A DNA stretch of 64,000 nt from a virus (IMGVR_UViG_3300046513_000348:124001-188000); one strand, 5' to 3'. Shown: positions 18,023 to 26,167, counted from the stretch's first letter. Notes: a model not told the origin generated them from the sequence alone. Made by a program: numbers and translations.

Positions 18023-18958
18023 ATGAAAGATAGCAAAGTCATCAACCTGTCGGTTAACCCGACTTACTTCTGTAATTTCCGTTGTGGCTTTTGCTATCTG
18101 ACGGAGGAACAACTTTCCGATCAGAAACGACTGGGCTTGGACGTCCTGAAACAACGCATCGAAGAAATCCGCGAGGCCGGTTACGAGATCGGCCATGTGG
18201 ACCTGTACGGCGGCGAGGTGCTCTTGCTGCCTTACGAATATCTGTTGGCTGCCAAGGTACTCATGCGAGTCGAAGGTGCGCAGGACATCGAGATCATCAC
18301 CAACCTGTCGACTTATCGTCAAGAGATCCTCGATGACCAACGCTTCGGTATCTCGGTAAGCTACGACTTCGAGCATCGACAGCAGGCCGATCATGTTTGG
18401 AAGAACATGATGAAGATGACCCGTCCCTTCACGGTTCTGACTCTGGGTATTCCGGAACTCCTGAAGAAGGATCCCATCGAATGCATCGAACAGCTGAACC
18501 TGCTGTCGAACTGCCATCACTGGGAGATCAAACCTTACAGCACGAATCAGGCGAACCAACTGCCTTTCAAGTATTCGGACTACGAAGCCTTCATCCAGAA
18601 GGTGATCGATTACCCGAATAAGAACTTCGAGTTCCTCAACGAGGTGGCTCTGAAGATGGCCCACTACGGTGACGCCAATCCTTATTCGGACGACCACGTC
18701 TACATTACGCCGAGTGGCAAATTCGGTGTTCTGGAATTCGACAAGAACGACAACGAGTATTTCCTGGAGCTCGACTCCTTCGGCAACTACCTGGACTGGA
18801 CCTTGCTTGAGAAATCGCGCGTTCTGTCCAATGCATTCTGCGGCTCCTGCAACTACAACGGTCGCTGTATCTCGGAGCACCTGCGTGAGGTCAAGTCCCT
18901 CGACGACAGCTGTAACGGGTTCCACAATCTGATACAGTGGTACGAGAAGAAACTATGA
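18023..18958 (+). CDS. Radical SAM protein 5
   Basis: A 311-residue protein. Cys17, Cys21 and Cys24 (CNFRCGFC) form the SAM-cluster motif and DLYGGEVLLL the Gly-rich strand. The C-terminus has FCGSCNYNGRCISEHL...SCNGF, a short auxiliary cysteine set. The final codons overlap the next oxygenase by 4 nt (ATGA). Confidence 0.88.
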   Translation: MKDSKVINLSVNPTYFCNFRCGFCYLTEEQLSDQKRLGLDVLKQRIEEIREAGYEIGHVDLYGGEVLLLPYEYLLAAKVLMRVEGAQDIEIITNLSTYRQEILDDQRFGISVSYDFEHRQQADHVWKNMMKMTRPFTVLTLGIPELLKKDPIECIEQLNLLSNCHHWEIKPYSTNQANQLPFKYSDYEAFIQKVIDYPNKNFEFLNEVALKMAHYGDANPYSDDHVYITPSGKFGVLEFDKNDNEYFLELDSFGNYLDWTLLEKSRVLSNAFCGSCNYNGRCISEHLREVKSLDDSCNGFHNLIQWYEKKL

Positions 18959-19521
18959 CTCAACTTTCTGTTGACGAACCCTGGCATACGCCAGTCGGTA
19001 AATGGAACTACGCCCAGCGAATCGGCCATCTTCAGCTGCTGGATGAGGTAATGCAGAATCCCGACATCATGAAGGATGTGAAGGTCGGGTCTCTGCGTAT
19101 CTCGGATCGCCGGGAACAGTTCCCCAACTTTTACAACTTCATCGATACCGAACTGACCGCAGCATTCAGGCAGTATCTGTTCGACTGTTACAAACACACT
19201 CCGACGGAAGTAACATGGTCAGCATGGGTTCATGTCTGCCTGCATGGCCAAGGTCTTGTGCCTCATTACCACATGGGCGATGAGCATCTGACCTCGATTG
19301 TCTATCTGACGGAGTCGAAAGCGAATTTGGTTCTTCGGGATCCTCGCGCCAACATGGTTCGCAATTGGCCCCAAGAAATCCTGAAGGATCATTACAAAGA
19401 TTACGAAATTCATCCAAGAGTCGGTGACTTCGTTATGTTCCCAACCTTTATCGACCATTACGTAATGGCGACTGAACCGGACTTCCGTGTATCGGTTGCC
19501 ATTGACTGGTGTTTTAAATGA
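18955..19521 (+). CDS. Putative 2OG-Fe(II) oxygenase B (different subfamily)
   Basis: A 188-residue protein from the ATG overlapping the previous stop. An in-frame ATG 18 nt upstream is possible but less likely. The pattern VPHYHMGDEHLTSIVYL, LRDPRAN, GDFVMFPTFIDHYVMATE and FRVSVAIDW follows the phage-type putative 2OG-Fe(II) oxygenase layout (metal His/His or His/Asp, a dP strand, an FP..xxH strand and a final Arg). Candidate ligands are His104/His106, His168 and Arg178. It lacks the KGFxxFNA N-terminal motif of the other three. Confidence 0.72.
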   Translation: MTQLSVDEPWHTPVGKWNYAQRIGHLQLLDEVMQNPDIMKDVKVGSLRISDRREQFPNFYNFIDTELTAAFRQYLFDCYKHTPTEVTWSAWVHVCLHGQGLVPHYHMGDEHLTSIVYLTESKANLVLRDPRANMVRNWPQEILKDHYKDYEIHPRVGDFVMFPTFIDHYVMATEPDFRVSVAIDWCFK

Positions 19522-20117
19522 CAACTCTTAACTCAAGCGCATTCCTCGCTGACTTCCTTACCAAAGGTTTCCACTGCTTCAATGCGGCGGACTTTTTACA
19601 ACTGTGCCCGATCGAGAAGTTCCAGACCGTCACCGTCAAGCACGCCGACAACTGCTTTCATGCGGAAGGCCATGAATTTCATAACGAGATCATGACGTCG
19701 GCAATCAAGGGCCTGATGTCGATCCTGACTGGCAGTGTCTTGTACGAGTTCGATGCTTCGCTGGCATTCGACTTCTTCGCCGATAAGCCGAACGATCATG
19801 TCGTGAAGTTCCACAGCGATGCACAGTACGCGATGCCTGGACAGAATGCCACGATTAATTGCTTCTTCGACGACACTGATGAGACCACGGGCGGCCGTTT
19901 CGATATGTCGCCTTACCGTGAAGACATCTTCGGCAAGAGCGACGATGTTCCTGGAATGGCCTCGGTCTATCCGAAGATGTACGACATCATCATCTTCAAT
20001 CAGAATCGGAATTTCCTGCATAAGGTGACATCGGCAAATTCGCGGCGCCGGATGATCTCCTTCGCCTGCACTTTCCATGACATCAACCCACTTCATCCGA
20101 ACTGGGTGCCAGCATGA
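19518..20117 (+). CDS. Fe(II)/2-oxoglutarate oxygenase-like protein C
   Basis: A 199-residue paralogue of proteins A and D. FLTKGFHCFNA lies at residues 13-23, His99-Ser-Asp101 is the metal motif, then TGGRFDM, and FLHKV (His168) and RRRMISFA (Arg177) complete the triad and the co-substrate anchor. Its ends overlap both neighbours by 4 nt, giving tight coupling. Confidence 0.82.
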   Translation: MTTLNSSAFLADFLTKGFHCFNAADFLQLCPIEKFQTVTVKHADNCFHAEGHEFHNEIMTSAIKGLMSILTGSVLYEFDASLAFDFFADKPNDHVVKFHSDAQYAMPGQNATINCFFDDTDETTGGRFDMSPYREDIFGKSDDVPGMASVYPKMYDIIIFNQNRNFLHKVTSANSRRRMISFACTFHDINPLHPNWVPA

Positions 20118-20689
20118 TCGACGTCGGCGAGTTTATTACTGAATATCTGACCAAAGGCTTCTTCCGCTTCAATGCGCACGAGGTCCTTAGCAGCTTCGAT
20201 TTGCGGGCTTTTGGGAAGATCAAGAAAACGGACACAACTTTCTACACGAAGCACCCGAAAGAGCGTTACAAGGGCTATACGGACCTGCAAGAGGCACTCC
20301 TGAAGCAACTTTCGCGCGACCTGTCGGAAATGTACTTCCACGAACTCAACCATGAGCTTCGTTTCAATGACATGTGGTCGTCGGCCAATCCGAATACCTA
20401 CGAATGGCACAACGATACCCTCCGCTGCTGGCCTGGTTTCAACAGTAGCGTGAACTGCTACTTCGACAGCACGGATCTCGAGACCGGCGGTTCGCTGCAA
20501 TTGCATCCGAACATCTATGCTGAGATCGAGGACGACTCGCGGGACATCAGCGAGGTCTATCCGCAGCAGTTCGATGTGATCGTGATTAACCAGAACTCCA
20601 ACTGGATGCATCGCGTTCTTCACACCGAACGTCCTCGTCGCATGGTGGCATTCGCAGGAGCATTCTTCGATTTCAATCCGGTGATCTAA
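20114..20689 (+). CDS. Fe(II)/2-oxoglutarate oxygenase-like protein D
   Basis: A 191-residue protein, closest to protein C. YLTKGFFRFNA is at residues 11-21, His99-Asn-Asp101 binds metal, TGGSLQL follows, His166 is in WMHRV and Arg175 in RRMVAFA. The same spacing of ligands in C and D (99, 101, about 167, about 176) shows tandem duplication. It is followed immediately by an unknown 152-residue gene. Confidence 0.82.
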   Translation: MIDVGEFITEYLTKGFFRFNAHEVLSSFDLRAFGKIKKTDTTFYTKHPKERYKGYTDLQEALLKQLSRDLSEMYFHELNHELRFNDMWSSANPNTYEWHNDTLRCWPGFNSSVNCYFDSTDLETGGSLQLHPNIYAEIEDDSRDISEVYPQQFDVIVINQNSNWMHRVLHTERPRRMVAFAGAFFDFNPVI

Positions 20690-21148
20690 ATGAAACAGCC
20701 TGAACAAAAAGAATGGAAGATGTGGCAGCAGGTTTACAATAGCCTGGTAACTGACCACAGCGACGATCGCAAATACCATAAGCTCGAGTATTCATCCGAG
20801 AAAGTGGAGAATGCGTTCTTCTACCTGAACGAGAAAGCAGACTACGGCATTTACCCTGCCAAGAGCCGCATCATCGCAATCATCTACGCCACCATGCTGG
20901 AAAAGGTGTATGGCGAGGACTTCTACGAGGTTCTCAATGATCCCGACCTGCTGTACGGCCAGGATGATTTCTTCGTGCCATATCTGGAAGACATGGACAC
21001 GTACGATGCGATCATCGAACGCCTCAAGACTATGCCGGATTGGTTGGAGATGGGCTGGGCACCCAAGACTGTCGAGTACTTCTATTTGGAGTGCACGCAG
21101 AAGGGCGTCGAGTCGATTAACGGCAACAACATGACGGACGTCAAATAA
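20690..21148 (+). CDS. Unknown 152-residue protein closing the modification island
   Basis: No recognised family. It is acidic and aromatic, mostly helical (YDAIIERLKTMPDWLEMGW). The ATG directly follows the stop of oxygenase D. It is the last gene before a strong terminator, so it probably belongs to the same transcript. Confidence 0.7.
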   Translation: MKQPEQKEWKMWQQVYNSLVTDHSDDRKYHKLEYSSEKVENAFFYLNEKADYGIYPAKSRIIAIIYATMLEKVYGEDFYEVLNDPDLLYGQDDFFVPYLEDMDTYDAIIERLKTMPDWLEMGWAPKTVEYFYLECTQKGVESINGNNMTDVK

Positions 21149-21158
21149 CGAAAGTATA

Positions 21159-21190
21159 CATACATGGATGGCGCAAGCCATCCATGTATG
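21159..21190. terminator. Hairpin terminator ending the island
   Basis: A perfect 14-bp stem with a GCAA (GNRA) loop: CATACATGGATGGC / GCCATCCATGTATG. It lies 10 bp after the last island gene. Confidence 0.8.
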
Positions 21191-21230
21191 GTGTATGTCT
21201 GCAAAGATCATGTGTTACGGAGGACTAAAA

Positions 21231-22214
21231 ATGCACGAACCTTTTTTCATTGGAAGACGAAAGAAAATGAGTATCGATTTATTCGGTACTCTTCCCGTTC
21301 CCCTTTCGATCTTCGCTTCTTCGATTGGCGATGGCTTTCTGCACATTTACGGCGGTCAAAAAGGTAACAATACCTACAATGCTTCTTATTTTTATCAAAA
21401 CCTACTGACCAAGCAATGGGGCACAGGTGCTACAACGTCACCTGCCAACTATTTTGCCAGCGGCTTTTATATCAATCGCCCAACGGAGGGGAAGCGCTTT
21501 TATACGGAAGGCGGCTGGAATATTGGCTCTGGCGTAAATGGGGCTAGTTGGTGGTTCGGTGCGACCGGGGCCACCAGTGGCGGTTCTGGCAATGCTTATA
21601 CGACTGGTGATACTCCTTACCGTACGGAAAAGAAGATGCTCTGTCCGGATAACGAAAATGTGTACATGGTCGCCGGTTATGACGGCACGAATACGATATC
21701 GAAGTTTTCGAAGTTTCAGTTCTCAACTGGTCTTCATACGGTTCTGGCACCAGTTCCTAAAGCAGTGAACGGTCACACTGTCGGCTGGTATAACGGAAAG
21801 CTTTACTGTGCGGCGGGTTACAGTAGCCAAGCTCCTGCAGGCGACACCACGGCAGTTTATCAATACGATCCTGGCGCCAATACCTGGAAGAAGATCACAG
21901 ATGCTCCAGCTGCTACTTCATGGACAGGCGGGTGTATCTACAAGAACCTTCTTGTTCTTCCGATGACGACTAATGTTTCAAACGGAAGCTTCTTCAACAT
22001 CGCAATCTATAATCTTGACACTGGAGTCTGGCGTGTCAAGAGCTCGGGATTAGTTGCGCACGTCGGAGCAGAATACGTCCCTGATCCACTCATAAACAAA
22101 GGCGTTTTCATTCTGGGAGGTATCCAAGGCAACTACGTCGGCGGTACTAACTGGGAAGCTAATGCTCGCTTCAACACGCAATATCTCATCAACGAAGATT
22201 GGCTGTATTACTAA
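21231..22214 (+). CDS. Kelch-like beta-propeller protein
   Basis: A 327-residue protein from the ATG at 21231, which has CGGAGGA eight bases upstream; upstream in-frame ATGs lack this. Kelch-type blades are visible: HIYGGQKGN, MVAGYDGTNTISKFSKF, LYCAAGYSS with VYQYDPGANTWKKITDAP, and FILGGIQGNY with a final QYLINEDWLYY. It is rich in Gly, Asn, Ser and Trp, with no signal peptide. Codon use is more A/T-rich than the genes on either side. In a phage this may be a virion surface or host-interaction protein; the function is unproven. Confidence 0.7.
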   Translation: MHEPFFIGRRKKMSIDLFGTLPVPLSIFASSIGDGFLHIYGGQKGNNTYNASYFYQNLLTKQWGTGATTSPANYFASGFYINRPTEGKRFYTEGGWNIGSGVNGASWWFGATGATSGGSGNAYTTGDTPYRTEKKMLCPDNENVYMVAGYDGTNTISKFSKFQFSTGLHTVLAPVPKAVNGHTVGWYNGKLYCAAGYSSQAPAGDTTAVYQYDPGANTWKKITDAPAATSWTGGCIYKNLLVLPMTTNVSNGSFFNIAIYNLDTGVWRVKSSGLVAHVGAEYVPDPLINKGVFILGGIQGNYVGGTNWEANARFNTQYLINEDWLYY

Positions 22215-22225
22215 GGAGTTTCACC

Positions 22226-23023
22226 ATGAGTTTCGATCCCATCTATACCTCTGGTATTCAGAAGGCCATTAATGAGAAGGCCAAACAGCGGCTGACCTGC
22301 GATGGTGCATTCGGTGCCAAATCGGTTGCCGCCCTCAAGGTCTTCCAGGGACAGTGCAGTCTGCCGCAAACCGGCATCTACGATACTGCCACCCAAGCGC
22401 AACTGGATCCGTTCATCAAGCAGAAGTTCCTGACCTTCGATTCGATCAAGAAGGCGGCTGCCGAACTGAGCCTGACGCCTGCTCACATCCGTACCGTGTG
22501 CGATGTCGAATCCAACGGTGCTGGTTTCCTGCCAGATGGTCGCGTCAAGATCTTGTTCGAACGTCACCATTTCCTGGCTTCTCTGAAGAAGCGCCTGCCT
22601 GCTGCGAAAGTAGCACAGCTGCAAAAGGACAACCCGGATATCATCAGCGAAACTCCGGGCGGTTACGTCGGTAACGAAGGCGAATACCCACGCTTCCTGC
22701 GCGCTTGCGCCATCGATCTGTACTCGGCTTACTATGCTACGTCGTTCGGTCTTTTCCAGATCATGGGCTTTAACTACGAGTTCGCCGGTTACAACGACAT
22801 CAACGTCTTCGTGACCGACATGAAGCTCTCGGAAACTTATCAGCTGATGGCGTTCGTGAACTTCAACAAGACCTACCGTAAGGGCATTCTCTGGACTGCT
22901 CTGAAAGCACAGGCGTGGGATGACTACGCTCTGGCTTACAACGGTTCGAACTACAAGAAGAATTTGTACGACACGAAGCTGGGTAACAGTTTCACGAAGT
23001 TCAGTAAAAACATCTTCGCCTAA
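22226..23023 (+). CDS. Endolysin: peptidoglycan-binding domain plus N-acetylmuramidase
   Basis: A 265-residue protein from the ATG at 22226 (AAGGAG upstream). Residues 1-65 match a PG_binding_1-type domain (DGAFGAKSVAALKVFQ). Residues from about 70 match the DUF3380 N-acetylmuramidase: VESNGAGFLPDGRVKILFERHHF (candidate catalytic Glu95), NPDIIS, and SFGLFQIMGFNY. No signal peptide, so a holin is needed for release. It is convergent with the minus-strand block that holds the spanins and holin candidate. Confidence 0.9.
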   Translation: MSFDPIYTSGIQKAINEKAKQRLTCDGAFGAKSVAALKVFQGQCSLPQTGIYDTATQAQLDPFIKQKFLTFDSIKKAAAELSLTPAHIRTVCDVESNGAGFLPDGRVKILFERHHFLASLKKRLPAAKVAQLQKDNPDIISETPGGYVGNEGEYPRFLRACAIDLYSAYYATSFGLFQIMGFNYEFAGYNDINVFVTDMKLSETYQLMAFVNFNKTYRKGILWTALKAQAWDDYALAYNGSNYKKNLYDTKLGNSFTKFSKNIFA

Positions 23024-23033
23024 TAGGCAGACA

Positions 23034-23071
23034 TACACATACTCCTAGCCTCACGGCTAGGAGTATGTGTA
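23034..23071. terminator. Bidirectional hairpin terminator
   Basis: A 17-bp perfect stem with loop TCAC between the convergent endolysin gene and the 95-residue gene. Confidence 0.82.
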
Positions 23072-23078
23072 CTTATGC

Positions 23079-23366
23079 TTACGCTGGGTAACTCGCCGAT
23101 ACTCGGATCTTCACGTTCGAGTGTTCGTCGAAGACGTGAAAACCTTTGCGCAACTTGCCAGCATTGGCCCAGCAGTGCTCAATGATCGTTCCATCCGGCA
23201 ACAGTACATCGTAATGCGTCTTGATGTAGTTGTTGCCATTCCAGATGCGCCATTCATCATAGCTGTAGCCATGCTTGAAACGACCAGATGCTTCGAAGTC
23301 TTCTACCTTCTTGGCATCCAACTCCCGTTTGAGAGTTAAGTTTTCACTGAGGGCCGATGAGGACAT
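23079..23366 (-). CDS. Unknown 95-residue protein
   Basis: A small soluble protein with YDEWRIWNGNNYIKTHYDV and no family I recognise. Its ATG overlaps the previous stop (TAATG), so it is coupled to the 130-residue gene. It ends at the bidirectional terminator. Confidence 0.7.
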   Translation of the reverse strand: MSSSALSENLTLKRELDAKKVEDFEASGRFKHGYSYDEWRIWNGNNYIKTHYDVLLPDGTIIEHCWANAGKLRKGFHVFDEHSNVKIRVSASYPA

Positions 23367-23758
23367 TATTCACCCATGAAGATTGCTTTGGTCATGACCT
23401 TAGCTTTCGATGGATCGATGGCTTCGGCCAGACGGGCGGTTTCTTGCTGCTGGATGAACTGATGTGCCATGTACAGATCGAAACGCTTGATCTGCTCCTT
23501 AGCTTGCGCTCGAGTCATCCCCTTTTGCGCCATCAGCTGTCTGATCATCGTCTCCTTCGGTGGACGACCCGGCTGCGCCTTTACCACTTCCAGCGCCATC
23601 CGCAGCTTTTCCTTCATTTCCGGCGTCGTCTTTTCCGCCGCCGGCGCCGCTGCCGTCGCTTCCGCCAGCTGCTGGATCATCGCTGCCCGTTGCGCCGTCA
23701 TCTGGTTTTCCACCGCCTTGTCCATCTGCGCCTGCAGCGGGGTCTTGTTGTTGTTCAT
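23366..23758 (-). CDS. 130-residue protein overlapping the previous gene out of frame
   Basis: The start chosen is the ATG at 23756-23758, which has GGAG nine bases upstream; the open frame extends further up to 23935. It encodes MNNNKTPLQ..., an Ala/Gln/Glu helical region, then PPKETMIRQLMAQKGMTRAQAKEQIKRFDLYMAHQF and a C-terminal tail. Its first 260 nt lie inside the 335-residue gene in another frame. There its third codon positions are almost all G, as expected when another frame constrains the DNA. After that gene stops (23499) its codon use becomes normal. No family is recognised. A frameshift fusion is the alternative. Confidence 0.6.
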   Translation of the reverse strand: MNNNKTPLQAQMDKAVENQMTAQRAAMIQQLAEATAAAPAAEKTTPEMKEKLRMALEVVKAQPGRPPKETMIRQLMAQKGMTRAQAKEQIKRFDLYMAHQFIQQQETARLAEAIDPSKAKVMTKAIFMGE

Positions 23759-24506
23759 CGTCGTTTGCTCCTGGGCCATTGCCCTTGTTAAGTTCGGCGT
23801 CAGCTGCAACGCCGGGTTGACCGGAACCAGGTTCTTCGTAGGAAGACAGCGGTTCCTTAGTGTTTGGAAGAAGGAAGACATCCTCGTACAGACGGCTGAT
23901 CTTGGCCTTCGTTTCCTCGTTTTGTTGTCCTTCACTACCGTCGATCATTTCCGCAACGGCGAATGGCAGGGAAGGGAGTTCTTTGTCGCTCGGCCACTTC
24001 TCGAGGTCGATCTTGACCCATTCGAAATAGAGTTCGCCCGGCTTCGGGAAGCAGTCCACTTCCCAGTTCAGATCGCTGCCTTCGATCGGGAAGACATAAC
24101 GGTCCTTCAGCATGCCTTTGTTGGCGAAGTACTTGAAGACGTTGAACTGGTCGACGCTCGACTGTTCCGACGTTTCAGCCGAATGGCCTTTACCGCCCAC
24201 GTCCAACTTGGAGGTGAGGATGTACTGGATCGCAGCGCCAGGTTCACGCAGGTTGGTCACCTTGCGAACACGGATGGAGCCGGAACCAGCGTTTTCGTCG
24301 GTCTTCGGGATCTTGACGGACCATTGCTCTTGACGCTCGGCGCCGCTTGCACGTTCCAGGAACTTGAAGTCCGAAACACGAGCGTAGATGACGCGTTCGA
24401 TTTCAGCCGAAGTACGGCCACTGGTGTCTTCTGCTTCGTTCGAGATGAGACCACGCATTTCGCGTTGTTGCATCAGACCAGCGATGAGGGTATTGCCACC
24501 AAACAT
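23499..24506 (-). CDS. CYTH-like domain protein with Gly/Asp-rich disordered tail (tentative)
   Basis: A 335-residue protein. The first ~210 residues contain SAEIERVIYARV, GSIRVRKV, YILTSK, KDRYVFPIEGSDLNWEVDCF and YFEWVKIDLE, an order of charged strands like CYTH/triphosphate tunnel proteins. I cannot confirm this without a profile search. Residues from about 240 are a low-complexity Gly/Asp/Ala/Ser tail, similar in composition to the tail of the portal candidate at 29247-32240. AGGAGA precedes the ATG. The tail DNA also encodes the start of a second protein. Confidence 0.65.
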   Translation of the reverse strand: MFGGNTLIAGLMQQREMRGLISNEAEDTSGRTSAEIERVIYARVSDFKFLERASGAERQEQWSVKIPKTDENAGSGSIRVRKVTNLREPGAAIQYILTSKLDVGGKGHSAETSEQSSVDQFNVFKYFANKGMLKDRYVFPIEGSDLNWEVDCFPKPGELYFEWVKIDLEKWPSDKELPSLPFAVAEMIDGSEGQQNEETKAKISRLYEDVFLLPNTKEPLSSYEEPGSGQPGVAADAELNKGNGPGANDDEQQQDPAAGADGQGGGKPDDGATGSDDPAAGGSDGSGAGGGKDDAGNEGKAADGAGSGKGAAGSSTEGDDDQTADGAKGDDSSAS

Positions 24507-24519
24507 AATGCTCTCCTGT

Positions 24520-24813
24520 TTACGCGGGCACCAGGATCTTCAGGATCTCGACGATAGTCGACATGAAGACCTTCAGCACCTCTGATTCCGGGAGCGGAAT
24601 CTTCAGAATGAAAGAAAGGAAATAAGTGCCGAAGAGAAGGAACATCAGGACGATCATGGAGATGAACGACCAGCGTACAAACGGGCTCTGGAGACGGCCC
24701 ATTACCTTCTTATCAGCTTCGTCGGGATCGAGTGCATGGTCAACTTTATCCAGGATGTTGTCCATTGCATTCGGTGACGCCTGTTCTACAGGTGTCTCTT
24801 GGTTTGGATTCAT
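24520..24813 (-). CDS. Small membrane protein, holin candidate
   Basis: A 97-residue protein. The N-terminal 45 residues are hydrophilic and acidic. One strong hydrophobic stretch lies at about 49-71 (FISMIVLMFLLFGTYFLSFIL), with a second amphipathic segment near the C-terminus. It overlaps the o-spanin gene by 4 nt (ATGA). Its size, topology and position behind the spanins suggest a holin or lysis regulator; this is inferred. Confidence 0.6.
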   Translation of the reverse strand: MNPNQETPVEQASPNAMDNILDKVDHALDPDEADKKVMGRLQSPFVRWSFISMIVLMFLLFGTYFLSFILKIPLPESEVLKVFMSTIVEILKILVPA

Positions 24814-25145
24814 TTCGTGTTCCCTGCCTTCTTGTTCAGATCGTCGATCTTTTCCTGGAGGTCGACTTTCGATTTACGAAGACCTGCTTTGTCTGCCATG
24901 TGTTTACCGATCACCTTGAGCAAGTCATTGGTGTAATCGACCCACATGGTTTCCTTAGCATCCCAGGGCATCGACGAGTAAGCCTGGGCAGTAACGGGAG
25001 GAGCGCCAACGTCGTAGTCCTGCAACTGTGCGTCGCTAGGAGTGAACGCCGTATAGCGATCCCGGTATTGTGGTTGCTGGGTTCCGCAGCCTGCCATGAG
25101 GGTGACGAGAACGGCAGCTACCAGTGGTTTAAGGCCGTGTTTCAT
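24810..25145 (-). CDS. o-spanin (Rz1-like outer-membrane lipoprotein)
   Basis: A 111-residue protein from the ATG at 25143-25145. MKHGLKPLVAAVLVTLMAGC is a lipoprotein signal peptide with lipobox LMAGC. The mature part ends in a charged helix (KSKVDLQEKIDDLNKK). It overlaps the i-spanin gene by 17 nt, as usual for Rz/Rz1 pairs. It fuses outer and inner membranes at the end of lysis, together with the i-spanin. Confidence 0.75.
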   Translation of the reverse strand: MKHGLKPLVAAVLVTLMAGCGTQQPQYRDRYTAFTPSDAQLQDYDVGAPPVTAQAYSSMPWDAKETMWVDYTNDLLKVIGKHMADKAGLRKSKVDLQEKIDDLNKKAGNTK

Positions 25146-25593
25146 TTGTCGCCTGCGATTTGCAAATGGCGTTATTCGGCTGGATAAAGCAATAGTTATC
25201 CCAGACACTCGTCATGCGTGCCTCAGACTTCATGCGCGCTTTCTCTTCAGGAGTCGCTTCCGACTTATCGATAGCAATCTCCTTCTGCTTCAGAGCATTT
25301 CGCGTGTCCCTTACTTTTTTATCCAGAGCTTCCTTTTGCTGGTCGGACATGGCCTGTCCCAGGAGCATTGACGCTTGTCCCACTTTAACCAACTCAAGGT
25401 CGTGTTGTAGCGAAGTGTTTGCCTCTTTCAGAGTGGCATTAGCCGACGTGGTTTCCTTCACTTCCGTAAAGAGATACCAGGTCGACCCTGCCAAGCCGAG
25501 GAAGACAACTGCAAGGACCGTGAGAGCCACGATCTTCACAATCGCCAACGGTTTAGCGGCAACGGCTTCGACTACGTCAGTTGTCATAGTCAT
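25129..25593 (-). CDS. i-spanin (Rz-like inner-membrane protein)
   Basis: A 154-residue protein from the ATG at 25591-25593; the open frame extends further, but this start has GAGAG upstream. A single membrane helix (IVKIVALTVLAVVFLGLAGSTWYLF) near residues 18-42 is followed by a long charged coiled coil, the standard Rz layout. It overlaps the RuvC gene upstream and the o-spanin downstream. Confidence 0.75.
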   Translation of the reverse strand: MTMTTDVVEAVAAKPLAIVKIVALTVLAVVFLGLAGSTWYLFTEVKETTSANATLKEANTSLQHDLELVKVGQASMLLGQAMSDQQKEALDKKVRDTRNALKQKEIAIDKSEATPEEKARMKSEARMTSVWDNYCFIQPNNAICKSQATNETRP

Positions 25594-26164
25594 GATGAAG
25601 CTCTCGCTTGAGTGAGCAGTAACCGACCGCAATCGAGTCAACTGCATTGTTGTCCATGGTGTCGATATTTCCTATCAGAACATCCATGATCTCGGGTATA
25701 TTTTTAATGGCTTCAGTCATGGCATGCTTATCGCCAGACGTACCTTTGACACCCACTGCCTTCTTGATGCTAGAAGGATCAATTTTTTCAAGAGCAAGAT
25801 ACGGATCGTAGTCGTGCACTTCCTGCTCGATCATGAACAGGCATTCGGCCAGAGGAATCACTGCGCCTGGCCGAGCGATATTGATGAATGGGTGTTCTGA
25901 TGCAATCTTGAGTGGTCGCTCTGTCCGGAGCATGTCCTTGAGGAACTGCCGGAAGGCGAACAGTTTGAGGTATCGTTGGTTCTGGTATTCCGAATGGTTC
26001 GAACGACGGCTCAAGCGTTCGAGGTTCAAACACTGGGCCGATACACGCGCGATCTTTTTATTCGGAACGTCATAACTAATGACTGAGACACCGGGGAACG
26101 AAGTCCCCGGGTCTATGCCAATGAATTTGACTATACCTTTCCCATCGCTGGGAATGCGCAGCAT
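25577..26164 (-). CDS. RuvC-like Holliday junction resolvase
   Basis: A 195-residue protein. IGIDPGTSFPGVSVISYD is the first catalytic Asp strand of the RNase H-fold RuvC family. EHPFIN supplies a Glu, DPSSIKKAVGVKGTSGDKHAM is the SxxKxAxxG.GxAxK-type segment, and DNNAVDSIAVGYC carries the last acidic pair. It resolves branched DNA before packaging. It starts 3 bp after the previous stop. Confidence 0.85.
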   Translation of the reverse strand: MLRIPSDGKGIVKFIGIDPGTSFPGVSVISYDVPNKKIARVSAQCLNLERLSRRSNHSEYQNQRYLKLFAFRQFLKDMLRTERPLKIASEHPFINIARPGAVIPLAECLFMIEQEVHDYDPYLALEKIDPSSIKKAVGVKGTSGDKHAMTEAIKNIPEIMDVLIGNIDTMDNNAVDSIAVGYCSLKRELHHDYDN

Positions 26165-26167
26165 GGC

